In this document: piece by piece, positions 16,318-25,010 of the stretch
How the letters are laid out: every line of letters starts with the position of its first letter
Numbering within the stretch: position 1 is the stretch's first letter
From: SIG459 sp045631645
Lineage (GTDB): Bacteria; Bacillota; Clostridia; Oscillospirales; Oscillospiraceae
Assembly: GCA_045631645.1 (NCBI GenBank)
Contig: JAZQVC010000045.1
Span: forward strand, 17,011-81,010
Direction: 5' to 3'
DNA length: 64,000 nucleotides
Translations under genes and position numbers: made by a program
Notes under the pieces: generated by a model
What the model saw: the letters and a program-made list of their open reading frames with translations, nothing else
Database searches by the model: none
What the model was told of the DNA's origin: nothing

Positions 16318-17274
16318 ATGGCAAAAAAGAGAAGAAAATTTGCTGATGATGGCTGGGCCGTTTGGGTGGATGGTGACGATACCAGCACAGTTTATATAAG
16401 CGACTGGCTCAACCCCAAGGGCAAAAGCTATGTTGATATTGCAATTCGCATTCGCGGTGTGAAAATCAGCAAGTCCCTGCATGTTTATGTGCCTTTTGCT
16501 GTTTCGGTGGGCGAGATTGATGACATATCTCTGAAGTTCAAGGATACAAAAATTTTGCAGGCAACTTTCAGCGCCGCCTGCATCGTGGACTATAAAAAGA
16601 ATGCCCATACCTCGGAAATTGCCTATAACGGCAAAACTGTGGATGTTGTGCATATAAGCACCACGGATTTCAAAGTTCTGGAGCTGGCAGAGGGCAGCCT
16701 GATAAACGTTGATCTGGAGGCACTTAATCCCTTCCTTGATAATGATGAAGCCTATATTATCTGGCGCATGCCCCATAAAAGTCTTGATGAAATTTTTAAG
16801 ACCCGCGTGGATGTGGGCAACGCCATGGATAGATTCCGCGATTTGCTTACAACGCCGGTTGTATCTGAAAAATACGGCTATTCCATCCGTATAAACGAGT
16901 CCAGACTTTTGCCGGAAAAAATAACACGAATCGGCGCATTTCACCGTCAGAAACTGAAGAAGGCGGTTATTTCAATTTCCGTTGATGAGAGCTATGAGCT
17001 CAATGATGCGGGCTGCTACCGCATTCGCCGTCTGGAAGAAAGACTTTATCAGGAATATCTCCCCTCCGATTATCAGCGTGAGGATGTTATCAGTTATCAG
17101 TGGCATCAAAACCGCACCGATAACCTGAAGGGACAGTTCAATTTCTATTTTAGCATTGCAAAAAATTCGGTAAGCAGCGGCAGTATGTTCCTTTATATGG
17201 TACTGCTCACAGTTGTAGGAATAATCGGCAACCTTCTTGCCAGCTTGGTTGAAGTGCTTATCGGTTTGTTTTAA
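16318..17274 (+). CDS. Tail-anchored protein of unknown family
   Basis: 318 residues. The first 285 look soluble and begin with a basic stretch MAKKRRKF, followed by DDGWAVWVDGDD and a beta-rich pattern. A single hydrophobic helix (about 290-313) ends the protein, so most of it should face the cytoplasm. No family is recognised. It lies 12 bases after guaD and 11 before the PP2C-ATPase fusion, which places it in the partner-switching operon, perhaps as a membrane-docked input or scaffold. RBS AAAGGAG. Confidence 0.75.
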   Translation: MAKKRRKFADDGWAVWVDGDDTSTVYISDWLNPKGKSYVDIAIRIRGVKISKSLHVYVPFAVSVGEIDDISLKFKDTKILQATFSAACIVDYKKNAHTSEIAYNGKTVDVVHISTTDFKVLELAEGSLINVDLEALNPFLDNDEAYIIWRMPHKSLDEIFKTRVDVGNAMDRFRDLLTTPVVSEKYGYSIRINESRLLPEKITRIGAFHRQKLKKAVISISVDESYELNDAGCYRIRRLEERLYQEYLPSDYQREDVISYQWHQNRTDNLKGQFNFYFSIAKNSVSSGSMFLYMVLLTVVGIIGNLLASLVEVLIGLF

Positions 17275-17285
17275 GAGGTGTTTGA

Positions 17286-20123
17286 ATGAGACTAATAGTT
17301 CCCATATTGCTTAACTGCGCTCTTGTGCTGTGCGTTTATCTTGCTGATAAATACACTCAGGCAAAGAAGCTGCCGCATATGGCGAAGCAGCTTATTATCG
17401 GCGTGCTTTTCGGATGCGTTTCTGCATTCGCTTCAAGCTATGGCGTCAGCTGGCTGGGAGCGGTTGTCAATGTGCGCGATGCCGCGCCCTTGTCTGCGGG
17501 TCTGATATTCGGCGGCCCCGCCGGCATTATATCCGGCCTTATAGGCGGCATTTATCGTTGGTTTTCCGTTTATTGGGGCGGAGGTATGTATACCCGCCTC
17601 GCCTGCAGCATTGCCACAATTCTTGCAGGCTTCATGGCAGCGGGACTTCGCAAACTGATGTTCGATAACAAAAAGCCCACCTGGGGTTACGGAATATGCA
17701 TCGCCGTTGTTTGCGAAGTTATCCATATGATATTGATTTTCCTCACCAATATGGATAACTCCTCCAATGCCTTCGAATTCGTAAAGGGCGCAACATTCCC
17801 CATGATCGTGGGCAACGCTGCGGCTGTGGGCCTCGCCATTATTATCGTGTCTCTTTCGAGCCACGAACGCTTCACACGCAAAAAGGGCAGCGAGCGCATA
17901 GCAAACACTTTCCAGCGCTGGCTTTTGGCATGCATTGTTATTGCCTATCTGGTCACAAGCACATTCACCTTCATCCTGCAAAACGGAATGGTGAAGATTG
18001 AAACTCAGGAAGTGTTCACCGCCGCCATCAACGATGTTGAGGCGGATATTAAAGGCAAATCCGATGTTCAGCTTCTTGGTATAGCGGAAGATGTGAAGCG
18101 GGAATATGAAGCAAATCCCGCCGTTTCCCTCCATGCCCTTGCCGGAAAGCACGGAATAAAGGAAATCAATATTGTCAACACCGAGGGCCTTATCATAAAT
18201 TCCACCGAGGCGGATGTTGTCAATAGCTACGATATGAACAGCAAGGCTCAGTCCAGAGAGTTTGTGGAAAAGCTTAAAGAGCAGCCTTCTTTCGTTCAGA
18301 AATATTCACCCAGAGGCAAGGATGCCAATGTCTGGAGAAAATATGCGGCAGTGAATCTTGATGACGGCGGCTTTATTCAGGTGGGCTATGATGCCCAGCA
18401 GTTCCACAAGATGCTCAACGGCTTCGTGGTTGACATAACCAAAAACCGTCATGTTGGCACAGGTGGTTTCGTGGCAGTTTGCGATGACAAGCTGTGCATG
18501 GTTATTGATAACGAATATTCGGGAAAGCATATCTCATCCATTGGCATTGTGCCTCCCGATGAAATGATAAACGGAGCCACCGCCACCGCCCTCTATTATG
18601 CCGATATTGTGGACGGAAAAACCGCTGCCAGCGAAAAATACATGTATGTATTCAAGTTCGTTGAAGGCTACTGCATTATCGCGGCCATGCCTCAGGCGGA
18701 GGCAATGTTTATGCGGGATGCCTCCATTTATACAAGCATTTTCATGCAGGTGCTTATTTTCGCGGCACTTTTTGTATTTATCTACATACTCATTAAACGA
18801 GTAATCATCAACAATCTGAAAAAGATAAATGATACCCTCGGCCGAATCACGGAGGGCGACCTGAATGTCACCGTCGATGTGCGCTCGAACGAGGAGTTCG
18901 CTTCTCTTTCCGACGATATAAACTCCACAGTGTCCACTCTGAAGCGTTATATTGCGGAAGCCGCGGCACGCATAGATAAAGAACTGGAGTATGCAAAGCA
19001 GATCCAGCTTTCCGCTCTTCCCACCAATTTCCCCGATGGAGAGGATTACGGCATTTATGCCCAGATGATAGCCGCAAAAGAAGTGGGCGGAGATTTCTAT
19101 GATTTCTACAAGCTGAATGATAAAACGGTGGCGTTTTTGGCAGCCGATGTTTCCGGAAAGGGAATTCCCGCGGCAATGTTTATGATGACCGCCAAGACAA
19201 TTATCAAGGATCTTGCGGAAAGCGGCCTTCCGGTGAACGAAATTTTCACAAGGGCAAATGAAAAGCTTTGCGAAAATAATGAATCCGGCATGTTCGTCAC
19301 CGTGTGGATGGGCATTCTGGATCTTGAAAGCGGAAAAATGCAGTTTGCCAATGCCGGCCATAATCCTCCGCTGCTCAAACGGGCAAACGGCGCCTTTGAA
19401 TACCTTAAAACCCGTGCGGGCTTTGTCCTTGCAGGCATGGAAGGCGTTCGTTACCGCGCAGGCGAGCTGACATTGTATCCCGGAGACAGGCTGTTCCTTT
19501 ATACCGATGGCGTGCCCGAAGCCACAAATGCTGAAAACAAGCTTTATGGCGAGGGAAGACTTCTGGAGTTTATGAACAAAAATTCCAATATGATCGCAAC
19601 TGAGATTTTGCCCGAGCTGAAGGCCAATATCGATGGATTCGTGGGCGAAGCTCCTCAGTTCGATGATATAACCATGCTGATGTTTGATTTTAAGAGAGAA
19701 GAAGGAGGCGAGCGGATGACATACAAAACCTTCCCTGCAAAGACGGAGGCCTTGTCCGACGTCCTTGGCTTTGTGGATCAGATGCTGGATAGTTTCGCTT
19801 GCCCCATGAAAATTCAAACTGCGGTTTGCGTTGCAATTGAAGAAGTTTTCGTCAATGTTGCCCACTATGCATACGGAGATGGAGAGGGCGATATGTATCT
19901 CGGAATTGGCTTCGATGAGGAAAGCCGGGCCATCACCTTCCGTATGAGTGATAAAGGCGTTCCCTTTGACCCCCTGCAAAAGCCAGACCCAGACATCACC
20001 CTTTCCGCTGAAGAACGGGAAATAGGCGGTCTTGGTATTTTCATCACCAAAAAGACAATGAACTCCGTGACATACGCTTACGAAAACGGCGAAAACATTT
20101 TGACTATGATTAAAAACATATAA
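17286..20123 (+). CDS. Membrane sensor fusing SpoIIE-type PP2C phosphatase to RsbW-like ATPase
   Basis: 945 residues. Order: six-helix LytS-type membrane domain (1-200; NVRDAAPLSAGLIFGGPAG), transmembrane helix (about 215-235), extracytoplasmic Cache-like domain (240-475), transmembrane helix (480-505), HAMP (510-565), PP2C phosphatase (570-800), HATPase_c (815-945). PP2C acidic residues are intact (VGGDFYDF, ADVSGKGIPAAM, YTDGVPEAT, DDITML). The ATPase keeps the N box EEVFVNVAHYAYG and GGLGIFITKK. Such modules control STAS antagonists: the phosphatase removes, and the RsbW-like kinase adds, a phosphate on a STAS Ser. Both activities in one sensor, next to two STAS proteins, suggest a self-contained switch. 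Signal unknown. Confidence 0.93.
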   Translation: MRLIVPILLNCALVLCVYLADKYTQAKKLPHMAKQLIIGVLFGCVSAFASSYGVSWLGAVVNVRDAAPLSAGLIFGGPAGIISGLIGGIYRWFSVYWGGGMYTRLACSIATILAGFMAAGLRKLMFDNKKPTWGYGICIAVVCEVIHMILIFLTNMDNSSNAFEFVKGATFPMIVGNAAAVGLAIIIVSLSSHERFTRKKGSERIANTFQRWLLACIVIAYLVTSTFTFILQNGMVKIETQEVFTAAINDVEADIKGKSDVQLLGIAEDVKREYEANPAVSLHALAGKHGIKEINIVNTEGLIINSTEADVVNSYDMNSKAQSREFVEKLKEQPSFVQKYSPRGKDANVWRKYAAVNLDDGGFIQVGYDAQQFHKMLNGFVVDITKNRHVGTGGFVAVCDDKLCMVIDNEYSGKHISSIGIVPPDEMINGATATALYYADIVDGKTAASEKYMYVFKFVEGYCIIAAMPQAEAMFMRDASIYTSIFMQVLIFAALFVFIYILIKRVIINNLKKINDTLGRITEGDLNVTVDVRSNEEFASLSDDINSTVSTLKRYIAEAAARIDKELEYAKQIQLSALPTNFPDGEDYGIYAQMIAAKEVGGDFYDFYKLNDKTVAFLAADVSGKGIPAAMFMMTAKTIIKDLAESGLPVNEIFTRANEKLCENNESGMFVTVWMGILDLESGKMQFANAGHNPPLLKRANGAFEYLKTRAGFVLAGMEGVRYRAGELTLYPGDRLFLYTDGVPEATNAENKLYGEGRLLEFMNKNSNMIATEILPELKANIDGFVGEAPQFDDITMLMFDFKREEGGERMTYKTFPAKTEALSDVLGFVDQMLDSFACPMKIQTAVCVAIEEVFVNVAHYAYGDGEGDMYLGIGFDEESRAITFRMSDKGVPFDPLQKPDPDITLSAEEREIGGLGIFITKKTMNSVTYAYENGENILTMIKNI

Positions 20124-20138
20124 AGGAGACTGACGGAT

Positions 20139-20435
20139 ATGACTATCGAAATCAAGAAAAATGCTGATAACACTGTAATTGAAATTGTGGGCAGACTCGA
20201 TACCACTACCGCTCCTGCTCTTGATAAAGCCATCAATGAGGATATGGGAGATGTCAAAAATCTCGTTCTGGATGTGAAGGGAATGGAGTATATCTCCAGC
20301 GCAGGCCTTCGCGTGCTTCTGGGCGCACAGAAGAAAATGCAGAAGATTGGCTCTATGAAGGTAATAAACGTTTGCGAAGAGGTTATGGAAGTTTTCGAAA
20401 TGACCGGCTTTGCAGACATTCTGGTAATTGAATAA
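20139..20435 (+). CDS. STAS-domain anti-sigma factor antagonist
   Basis: 98 residues, a single STAS domain. It has the signature LDVKGMEYISSAGLRVLLGA, where Ser53 or Ser54 would be the phosphorylated residue. It is the expected substrate of the neighbouring PP2C-ATPase protein (15 bases upstream). No sigma factor gene is adjacent, so its partner may not be a sigma factor. RBS AAAGGAG. Its stop overlaps the next start by one base. Confidence 0.92.
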   Translation: MTIEIKKNADNTVIEIVGRLDTTTAPALDKAINEDMGDVKNLVLDVKGMEYISSAGLRVLLGAQKKMQKIGSMKVINVCEEVMEVFEMTGFADILVIE

Positions 20436-21001
20436 TGGAACTTGTAAGCGAAGCAGTCGCATTTGCGGTGAAGGCTCACGACGGAATGCGGCGCAAGAAA
20501 AGTGACAGCCCCTACATCCTGCATCCCATGGAAGCGGCGGTCATTGTGGGCACTATGACAAATGACCAGAATCTGATTGCCGCGGCTGCGCTGCACGATG
20601 TATGTGAAGATGCCGATATCAGCCTTGAGGAAATTGAGGAAAAATTCGGCAAGCGCGTTCGTGAGCTGGTTGCCTCCGAAACGGAGGATAAGCGCGCAGA
20701 GCTTCCCGCTGCGGAAACATGGCGAATACGCAAGGAGGAATCGCTGGAAGTGCTGAAAAACACTGAGGACATGGGAGTTCTTATGGTGTGGATCGGCGAT
20801 AAGCTTGCCAATATGCGCGCCATCTACCGCGAGTTCAAGGCAGAAGGGGAGGCCATGTGGCAAAACTTCAACCAAAAGGACCCGAGAGAGCAGGCCTGGT
20901 ACTATGGCTCAATTGCCGAATTAACCCGACCCATCGAGCACACCTCGGCGTGGATTGAATACAAAACACTTACCGAACTTGTATTTGGAAAAGGAGAATG
21001 A
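20435..21001 (+). CDS. Small HD-domain hydrolase, RelA/SpoT (MESH1-like)
   Basis: 188 residues. It matches the N-terminal HD hydrolase of RelA/SpoT: AVKAHDGMRRKKSDSPYILH, HPMEAAVIV, AAALHDVCEDADIS (His53-Asp54) and EEKFGKRVRELV. The synthetase and regulatory domains are absent, so it resembles a small alarmone hydrolase that would degrade (p)ppGpp or a related nucleotide using Mn. It starts inside the STAS stop and ends 3 bases before the STAS-kinase gene. This position links nucleotide signalling to the partner switch. Substrate is inferred from the family. Confidence 0.85.
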   Translation: MELVSEAVAFAVKAHDGMRRKKSDSPYILHPMEAAVIVGTMTNDQNLIAAAALHDVCEDADISLEEIEEKFGKRVRELVASETEDKRAELPAAETWRIRKEESLEVLKNTEDMGVLMVWIGDKLANMRAIYREFKAEGEAMWQNFNQKDPREQAWYYGSIAELTRPIEHTSAWIEYKTLTELVFGKGE

Positions 21002-21004
21002 AAA

Positions 21005-22177
21005 ATGAATGTTACATATCGCATAGACAAAGATATTCTTTATATTGCCGTTGAGGGAAGAATTGATGCTTCCAATGCTGCCGAGGCAGAAGAAAAAATA
21101 TTCGCTGTTAAAAATGAAAACGGCGGAAAGCACATAGTCATCGATGCCGATAAGCTGGAGTATATTTCCTCCGCAGGTCTTCGCGTCATCCTGCGCCTGA
21201 GAAAGGAAGAGCCCAAGCTTGCAATAATCAATGTTGCCGCCGATGTTTACGAGGTTTTCGATATGACCGGCTTCACCGATATGGTCACCGTTGAGAAAGC
21301 ATATCAGAGAATGAGCGTTGAGGGCTGCGAGTTCATCGCTAAGGGCGCAAACGGCGCTGTTTATCGCTATGACGATGAGACAATTCTGAAAACCTATTTC
21401 GCCAAGGATGCGCTTCCCGAAATCAAGCAGGAGCGCGAAAACGCAAGACGAGCATTTGTGCTTGGCATCAATACCGCCATTCCTTATGGTATAGTTCGCG
21501 TAGGCGATGGATACGGCACCGTTACCGAACTGCTTAACGCCACCAGCGTTACCAAGCTTATCCGCAAGGATCCCGAGGATATGTCCCTCGCCGCAAAGTA
21601 TTATATCGATATGCTCAAGAGCATCCATGCCACCGAGGTTGAAGATGGTCTGGTTCCCGATATGAAGGAAACCGCCCTTGACTGGGCCGACTTCGTTTCC
21701 GCCCATATTCCCGCATCTCAGGGCAAGAAGCTCCGCGCACTGATTGAGGCCGTTCCCAAGACTAATAACCTCCTCCACGGCGATTACCACACCAATAACA
21801 TCATGGTGCAGAACGGCGAGCCTCTGCTCATTGATATGGACACCCTATGCATGGGCCATCCTGTGTTCGAACTTGGCTCTATGTTCAATGCATTTGTGGG
21901 TTATTCCGAACTTGACCACCAGAACATGATGGATTTCTTCGGTTATAGCTTTGAAACCGCGGGAAAGTTCTGGGATATGACCCTTAAAATGTATCTGGGC
22001 ACTGAGGACGAGACCGTATGCAAGGCCGTTGCGGAAAAGGCAATGGTTGTGGGCTATACCCGCATGCTGCGCCGCGCAATCCGCCGTCCCGAGGAAGCAG
22101 AAAGCCCCGCAAAGATTGCAAGATGCAAGGAAGTGCTTGCCCGGCTCCTGGAGAAAGTTGACACTCTGACCTTCTGA
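21005..22177 (+). CDS. STAS domain fused to an APH/choline-kinase-like kinase
   Basis: 390 residues. Residues 1-98 are a STAS domain with the same YISSAGLRV phospho-site as the small STAS protein (Ser55/56). Residues 105-385 are an APH-type kinase of the TIGR02172-like group: glycine-rich KGANGAVYRY, ATP-binding Lys129 in TILKTYF, catalytic Asp260 and Asn265 in HGDYHTNNIM, metal Asp in LLIDMDT. The fusion would let the phosphatase/kinase state of the STAS part control phosphorylation of a small molecule or protein. It ends the operon and is followed by a shared terminator. The substrate is unknown. Confidence 0.9.
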   Translation: MNVTYRIDKDILYIAVEGRIDASNAAEAEEKIFAVKNENGGKHIVIDADKLEYISSAGLRVILRLRKEEPKLAIINVAADVYEVFDMTGFTDMVTVEKAYQRMSVEGCEFIAKGANGAVYRYDDETILKTYFAKDALPEIKQERENARRAFVLGINTAIPYGIVRVGDGYGTVTELLNATSVTKLIRKDPEDMSLAAKYYIDMLKSIHATEVEDGLVPDMKETALDWADFVSAHIPASQGKKLRALIEAVPKTNNLLHGDYHTNNIMVQNGEPLLIDMDTLCMGHPVFELGSMFNAFVGYSELDHQNMMDFFGYSFETAGKFWDMTLKMYLGTEDETVCKAVAEKAMVVGYTRMLRRAIRRPEEAESPAKIARCKEVLARLLEKVDTLTF

Positions 22178-22194
22178 TTTCGATAAATAAAATA

Positions 22195-22230
22195 AAAAAG
22201 CTGACTGAGAAAATCAGTCAGCTTTTTATT
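22195..22230. terminator. Bidirectional terminator between convergent operons
   Basis: GCTGACTGA/TCAGTCAGC stem with GAAAA loop, flanked by A-run and T-run, so it works on both strands. It serves the STAS-kinase gene (plus) and the nagB-like gene (minus). Confidence 0.92.
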
Positions 22231-22240
22231 TTGATTTTTA

Positions 22241-22957
22241 TCAGGCAAATACAGCTTCTGTGACCAAAAACTGCGCCTGGGGCATGGCTGCGATAAATGA
22301 AGCGGGCACATCGCGGCTGGCTTTTCCCTCGCCGGCGAGAGCTTCAATGGCTTCCACGGCAGGCCTCTTTGCCGCAGTGTTTGCAACAAGAAACAGCGCT
22401 TTTGCTTCGGATGCATTTCCGATTCCCATGGAAACACCCTGAGTGAGGGGAGGCGCCTCCTGACGGAAATATTTTTGGGCAACCGTTGCGGTTACGGGTG
22501 CAACCTGCGCCACATGGGTGCGCAGATTGGGGTCAACTCCCGGCTCGTTGAGAGCCACATGTCCGTTGACGCCTATGCCGAAAACAACCGCATCAAGACC
22601 GCCGCAAGCGGCGAGAAACTGCTCTGCGCGCCCACATTCGCTCTGGGGGTCTGCCATGCCGTCAAAAAGGAAGATATCAGCGAAATCCATTTCGTTGAGG
22701 AAATGGCGGCGAAGGAAATCTGCCATAGCGCCGTCTGCGTCCTGAGGCAGACCACACCATTCGTCCATTGCAAAGAAGTTTGCCTTGGCAAAGCTCAGTT
22801 CGCCGGATTTCACCCGGGATTTCAATGCATCAAAAACAGGGAAGGAAGATGTGCCGGCTGCAATGCAAAATGTTGCATCGGGTTTCTCGGCCAGAATTTC
22901 TGCCAGACGGTCAGCAACATAGTTGCCCAGCTCCCTGTCATTAGGAAAACGGAGCAT
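22241..22957 (-). CDS. Glucosamine/galactosamine-6-phosphate isomerase-deaminase family protein (NagB-like)
   Basis: 238 residues of the NagB/6-phosphogluconolactonase fold. It has CIAAGTSSFPVFDALK for phosphate binding, the FFAMDEWCGLP box with the catalytic Asp, and FGIGVNGHVALNEPG with the catalytic His and Glu. It would convert an amino-sugar 6-phosphate to a ketose 6-phosphate plus ammonia in the cytoplasm. The VNGH variant is common in Gram-positive NagB proteins. LNEPG rather than FNEPG leaves room for a galactosamine-type substrate. It is the last gene of the leftward sugar operon, 5 bases after an oxidoreductase gene. Confidence 0.88.
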   Translation of the reverse strand: MLRFPNDRELGNYVADRLAEILAEKPDATFCIAAGTSSFPVFDALKSRVKSGELSFAKANFFAMDEWCGLPQDADGAMADFLRRHFLNEMDFADIFLFDGMADPQSECGRAEQFLAACGGLDAVVFGIGVNGHVALNEPGVDPNLRTHVAQVAPVTATVAQKYFRQEAPPLTQGVSMGIGNASEAKALFLVANTAAKRPAVEAIEALAGEGKASRDVPASFIAAMPQAQFLVTEAVFA

Positions 22958-22962
22958 ATCTC

Positions 22963-24042
22963 TTATCTCCAGTTATCCACAGGCTTTGCAGCATCGGACT
23001 TATAGGGAAGAGCGACCTTGCGGCCTTCCTTGGCGGAAACATAAGCTGCGTGGATAACTTCCAGAACAGCCTTGCCCAGCTTGCCGTCGGAGACGGGCTT
23101 TTTGCCGTTGCGTACGCAGTCCACAAAATGGGTCAGCTCCTGAGGATAGCCCTGATTGAATGCCTCCTCAAAAATGGGGAAGGTCCAGCCGTTGGTGGCG
23201 CCGGCCTTTTCGCTGGCGTAGTCATAACCCTCAAGGCTGTACATCTGGGAGGAGTTGCCCTGGAACAGGTCGGAGTAGCAAACGCCTTTCTCGCCGTAAA
23301 CTTCGATGCAGTCCTGCATGCCGCCCTGCTTGACCCAGCTATCTTCGCCTATGCAAAGAACGGTCTTTCCATTGAGATCGAATTCAAGCTGAGTTACGGA
23401 ATGGTCTTCGCCGTCGGTGTCGTGGTATACGCGCATAAAATTGCCGTATACAGACTTGGGAGTGGCGCCCTTGAGCATCCACATGAACCATGCTATGGCG
23501 TGGCAGCCCATGTCCATCATAACGCCGCCGCCGGATTTATCGGATTCATAGAACCAACGGCTGTGAGGACCGGAGTGCTTTTCGGCCTGCTTGAGCATAT
23601 AAAGGTCGCCAACAGCGCCGCTTTCCACGATGGCGCGAACGCGCTCATACTTGGGTGCAAAGCAAAGTTCTTCGGCGTACATGAGCAGCTTTCCGTTTTC
23701 TTCGCAGGCGGCGATCATCTCATCGGCCTCCTGAATGGAAAGGCAAAGGGGCTTTTCCACGATTATGTGCTTGCCGGCCTTGGCAGCCTTGAGGCAAACG
23801 CCGTGGTGCAGGAAGTTGGGCAGGCAAATATCCACGATGTCGCATTCGCATTCTGCAAGAAGCTTATCGACATCGTCATAAGCGGCGGGAACTCCCATTT
23901 TCTCGGCAAAGGCCTGAGCCTTGTCCAGATTGTGGGAATAAACGGAAACAACTTCGGCATCATGAACGAAACGCTTATAAGAGGTAACATGGATCTCAGA
24001 GATAAAGCCGCAGCCAAGAACGGCAACTTTAGTCTTACTCAT
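22963..24042 (-). CDS. Gfo/Idh/MocA family oxidoreductase
   Basis: 359 residues. The N-terminal Rossmann fold starts KVAVLGCGFISEIH; VDICLPNFLHHG and HIIVEKPLCLSIQEADEM include the family EKP motif. The C-terminal half carries GGGVMMDMGCHAIAWFMWML with the conserved Asp and His. These enzymes oxidise or reduce sugars, inositols or glycosides with NAD(P). The substrate is not predictable. It lies 30 bases after a TIM-barrel protein gene in the leftward operon, the pairing seen four times in this window. Confidence 0.92.
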   Translation of the reverse strand: MSKTKVAVLGCGFISEIHVTSYKRFVHDAEVVSVYSHNLDKAQAFAEKMGVPAAYDDVDKLLAECECDIVDICLPNFLHHGVCLKAAKAGKHIIVEKPLCLSIQEADEMIAACEENGKLLMYAEELCFAPKYERVRAIVESGAVGDLYMLKQAEKHSGPHSRWFYESDKSGGGVMMDMGCHAIAWFMWMLKGATPKSVYGNFMRVYHDTDGEDHSVTQLEFDLNGKTVLCIGEDSWVKQGGMQDCIEVYGEKGVCYSDLFQGNSSQMYSLEGYDYASEKAGATNGWTFPIFEEAFNQGYPQELTHFVDCVRNGKKPVSDGKLGKAVLEVIHAAYVSAKEGRKVALPYKSDAAKPVDNWR

Positions 24043-24072
24043 GGAAAATCCTCCTGAATTTTTATTTATGTC

Positions 24073-24987
24073 TTATATGTACTGGCGCATGAAGCGATAG
24101 CTCTGCTCAATGCCGGAGCGGACATCTTCGATGCAGCTTTCAAAGGCCTTGTCCTCAACCTCGATAACGGCATATCCGGTGTAGCGGATGTCGTTGAGGG
24201 CGGAAACAAATGCGCCGAAGTCTACGCCGCCCATGCCGGGAAGCTTGGGAGAGTGCCAAAGGGTGGGATAGGAGAAGCAGCCGTAATCATCCAGCTTGTC
24301 CTGATAGATCTTGATATCCTTGAAGTGGATGTGATAAATGCGGTCTTTGAACTCATAAACGGGCTTGGTGTAGCTTGCGCCGGTCAGGTAGGGATGAGAG
24401 GGGTCGAGGGCAAGACCGAGAGCGGGGGAGGGGATGCGGCGGAACATCTCGCGCCAGATGGCGGGAGAGCAAGCAAGGTTGTTGCCACCGGGCCACTCGT
24501 TAACGGTGTAGAGCATGGGGCAGTTTTCAATACCGATGCGAACGCCCTTTTCCTCGGCGTAAGCCACGATGGGAGCCCAAACGACCTCGAACTTATCCAG
24601 GTTTTCCTCAACGGTCTTGTTCTTGTCCTTGCCGATGAAGGTGGTTACGGTTTTAACGCCCATAAATGCAGCGGCTTCGATAAGGCGGTAGATGTGCTTG
24701 ATGGCAACATCGGCGGCTTCCTGATCAGCGTCCATTGCGTTGGGGTAATAACCGAGAGAAGCGATGGCTACGCCTCTGTCCTCAGCATACTTTTTATAGT
24801 AAAGCAGCTTTTCGTTGTCGCACTCGTTGAGGTCGATGTGGGTGATGCCTGCATAGCGGCGGACAGCCTTGCCCTTGGGCCAGCAGCAAACTTCAACGCA
24901 TTCAAAGCCAACCTTGGCGCAGTAGTCGATAACCTGCTCAAAACTCTCGTCGGGGAGAATAGCGGAATGGAGACCAAGCTTCATCAT
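24073..24987 (-). CDS. Xylose-isomerase-like TIM-barrel protein (sugar phosphate isomerase/epimerase)
   Basis: 304 residues of the AP_endonuc_2 TIM-barrel group: MKLGLHSAIL at strand 1, GFECVEVCCW, GVRIGIENCPM with metal-binding Glu, LGLALDPSHPY, YHIHFKDIKIY with His, and YAVIEVEDKAFE with a C-terminal Glu. The metal site looks complete, so it is probably active as an isomerase, epimerase or lyase on a keto sugar. GGAGGA lies 9 bases before the ATG. It sits between a second TIM-barrel gene and an oxidoreductase gene. Confidence 0.9.
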   Translation of the reverse strand: MMKLGLHSAILPDESFEQVIDYCAKVGFECVEVCCWPKGKAVRRYAGITHIDLNECDNEKLLYYKKYAEDRGVAIASLGYYPNAMDADQEAADVAIKHIYRLIEAAAFMGVKTVTTFIGKDKNKTVEENLDKFEVVWAPIVAYAEEKGVRIGIENCPMLYTVNEWPGGNNLACSPAIWREMFRRIPSPALGLALDPSHPYLTGASYTKPVYEFKDRIYHIHFKDIKIYQDKLDDYGCFSYPTLWHSPKLPGMGGVDFGAFVSALNDIRYTGYAVIEVEDKAFESCIEDVRSGIEQSYRFMRQYI

Positions 24988-25010
24988 AATAAGGTTCCTC
25001 CTAAAATAAA

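Noticed and set aside
22550..22575. Asp to Asn change in the NagB active-site box (VNGH for NDGH)
   Set aside because: Asn at this position is common in Gram-positive NagB proteins, so it is not evidence of inactivation.
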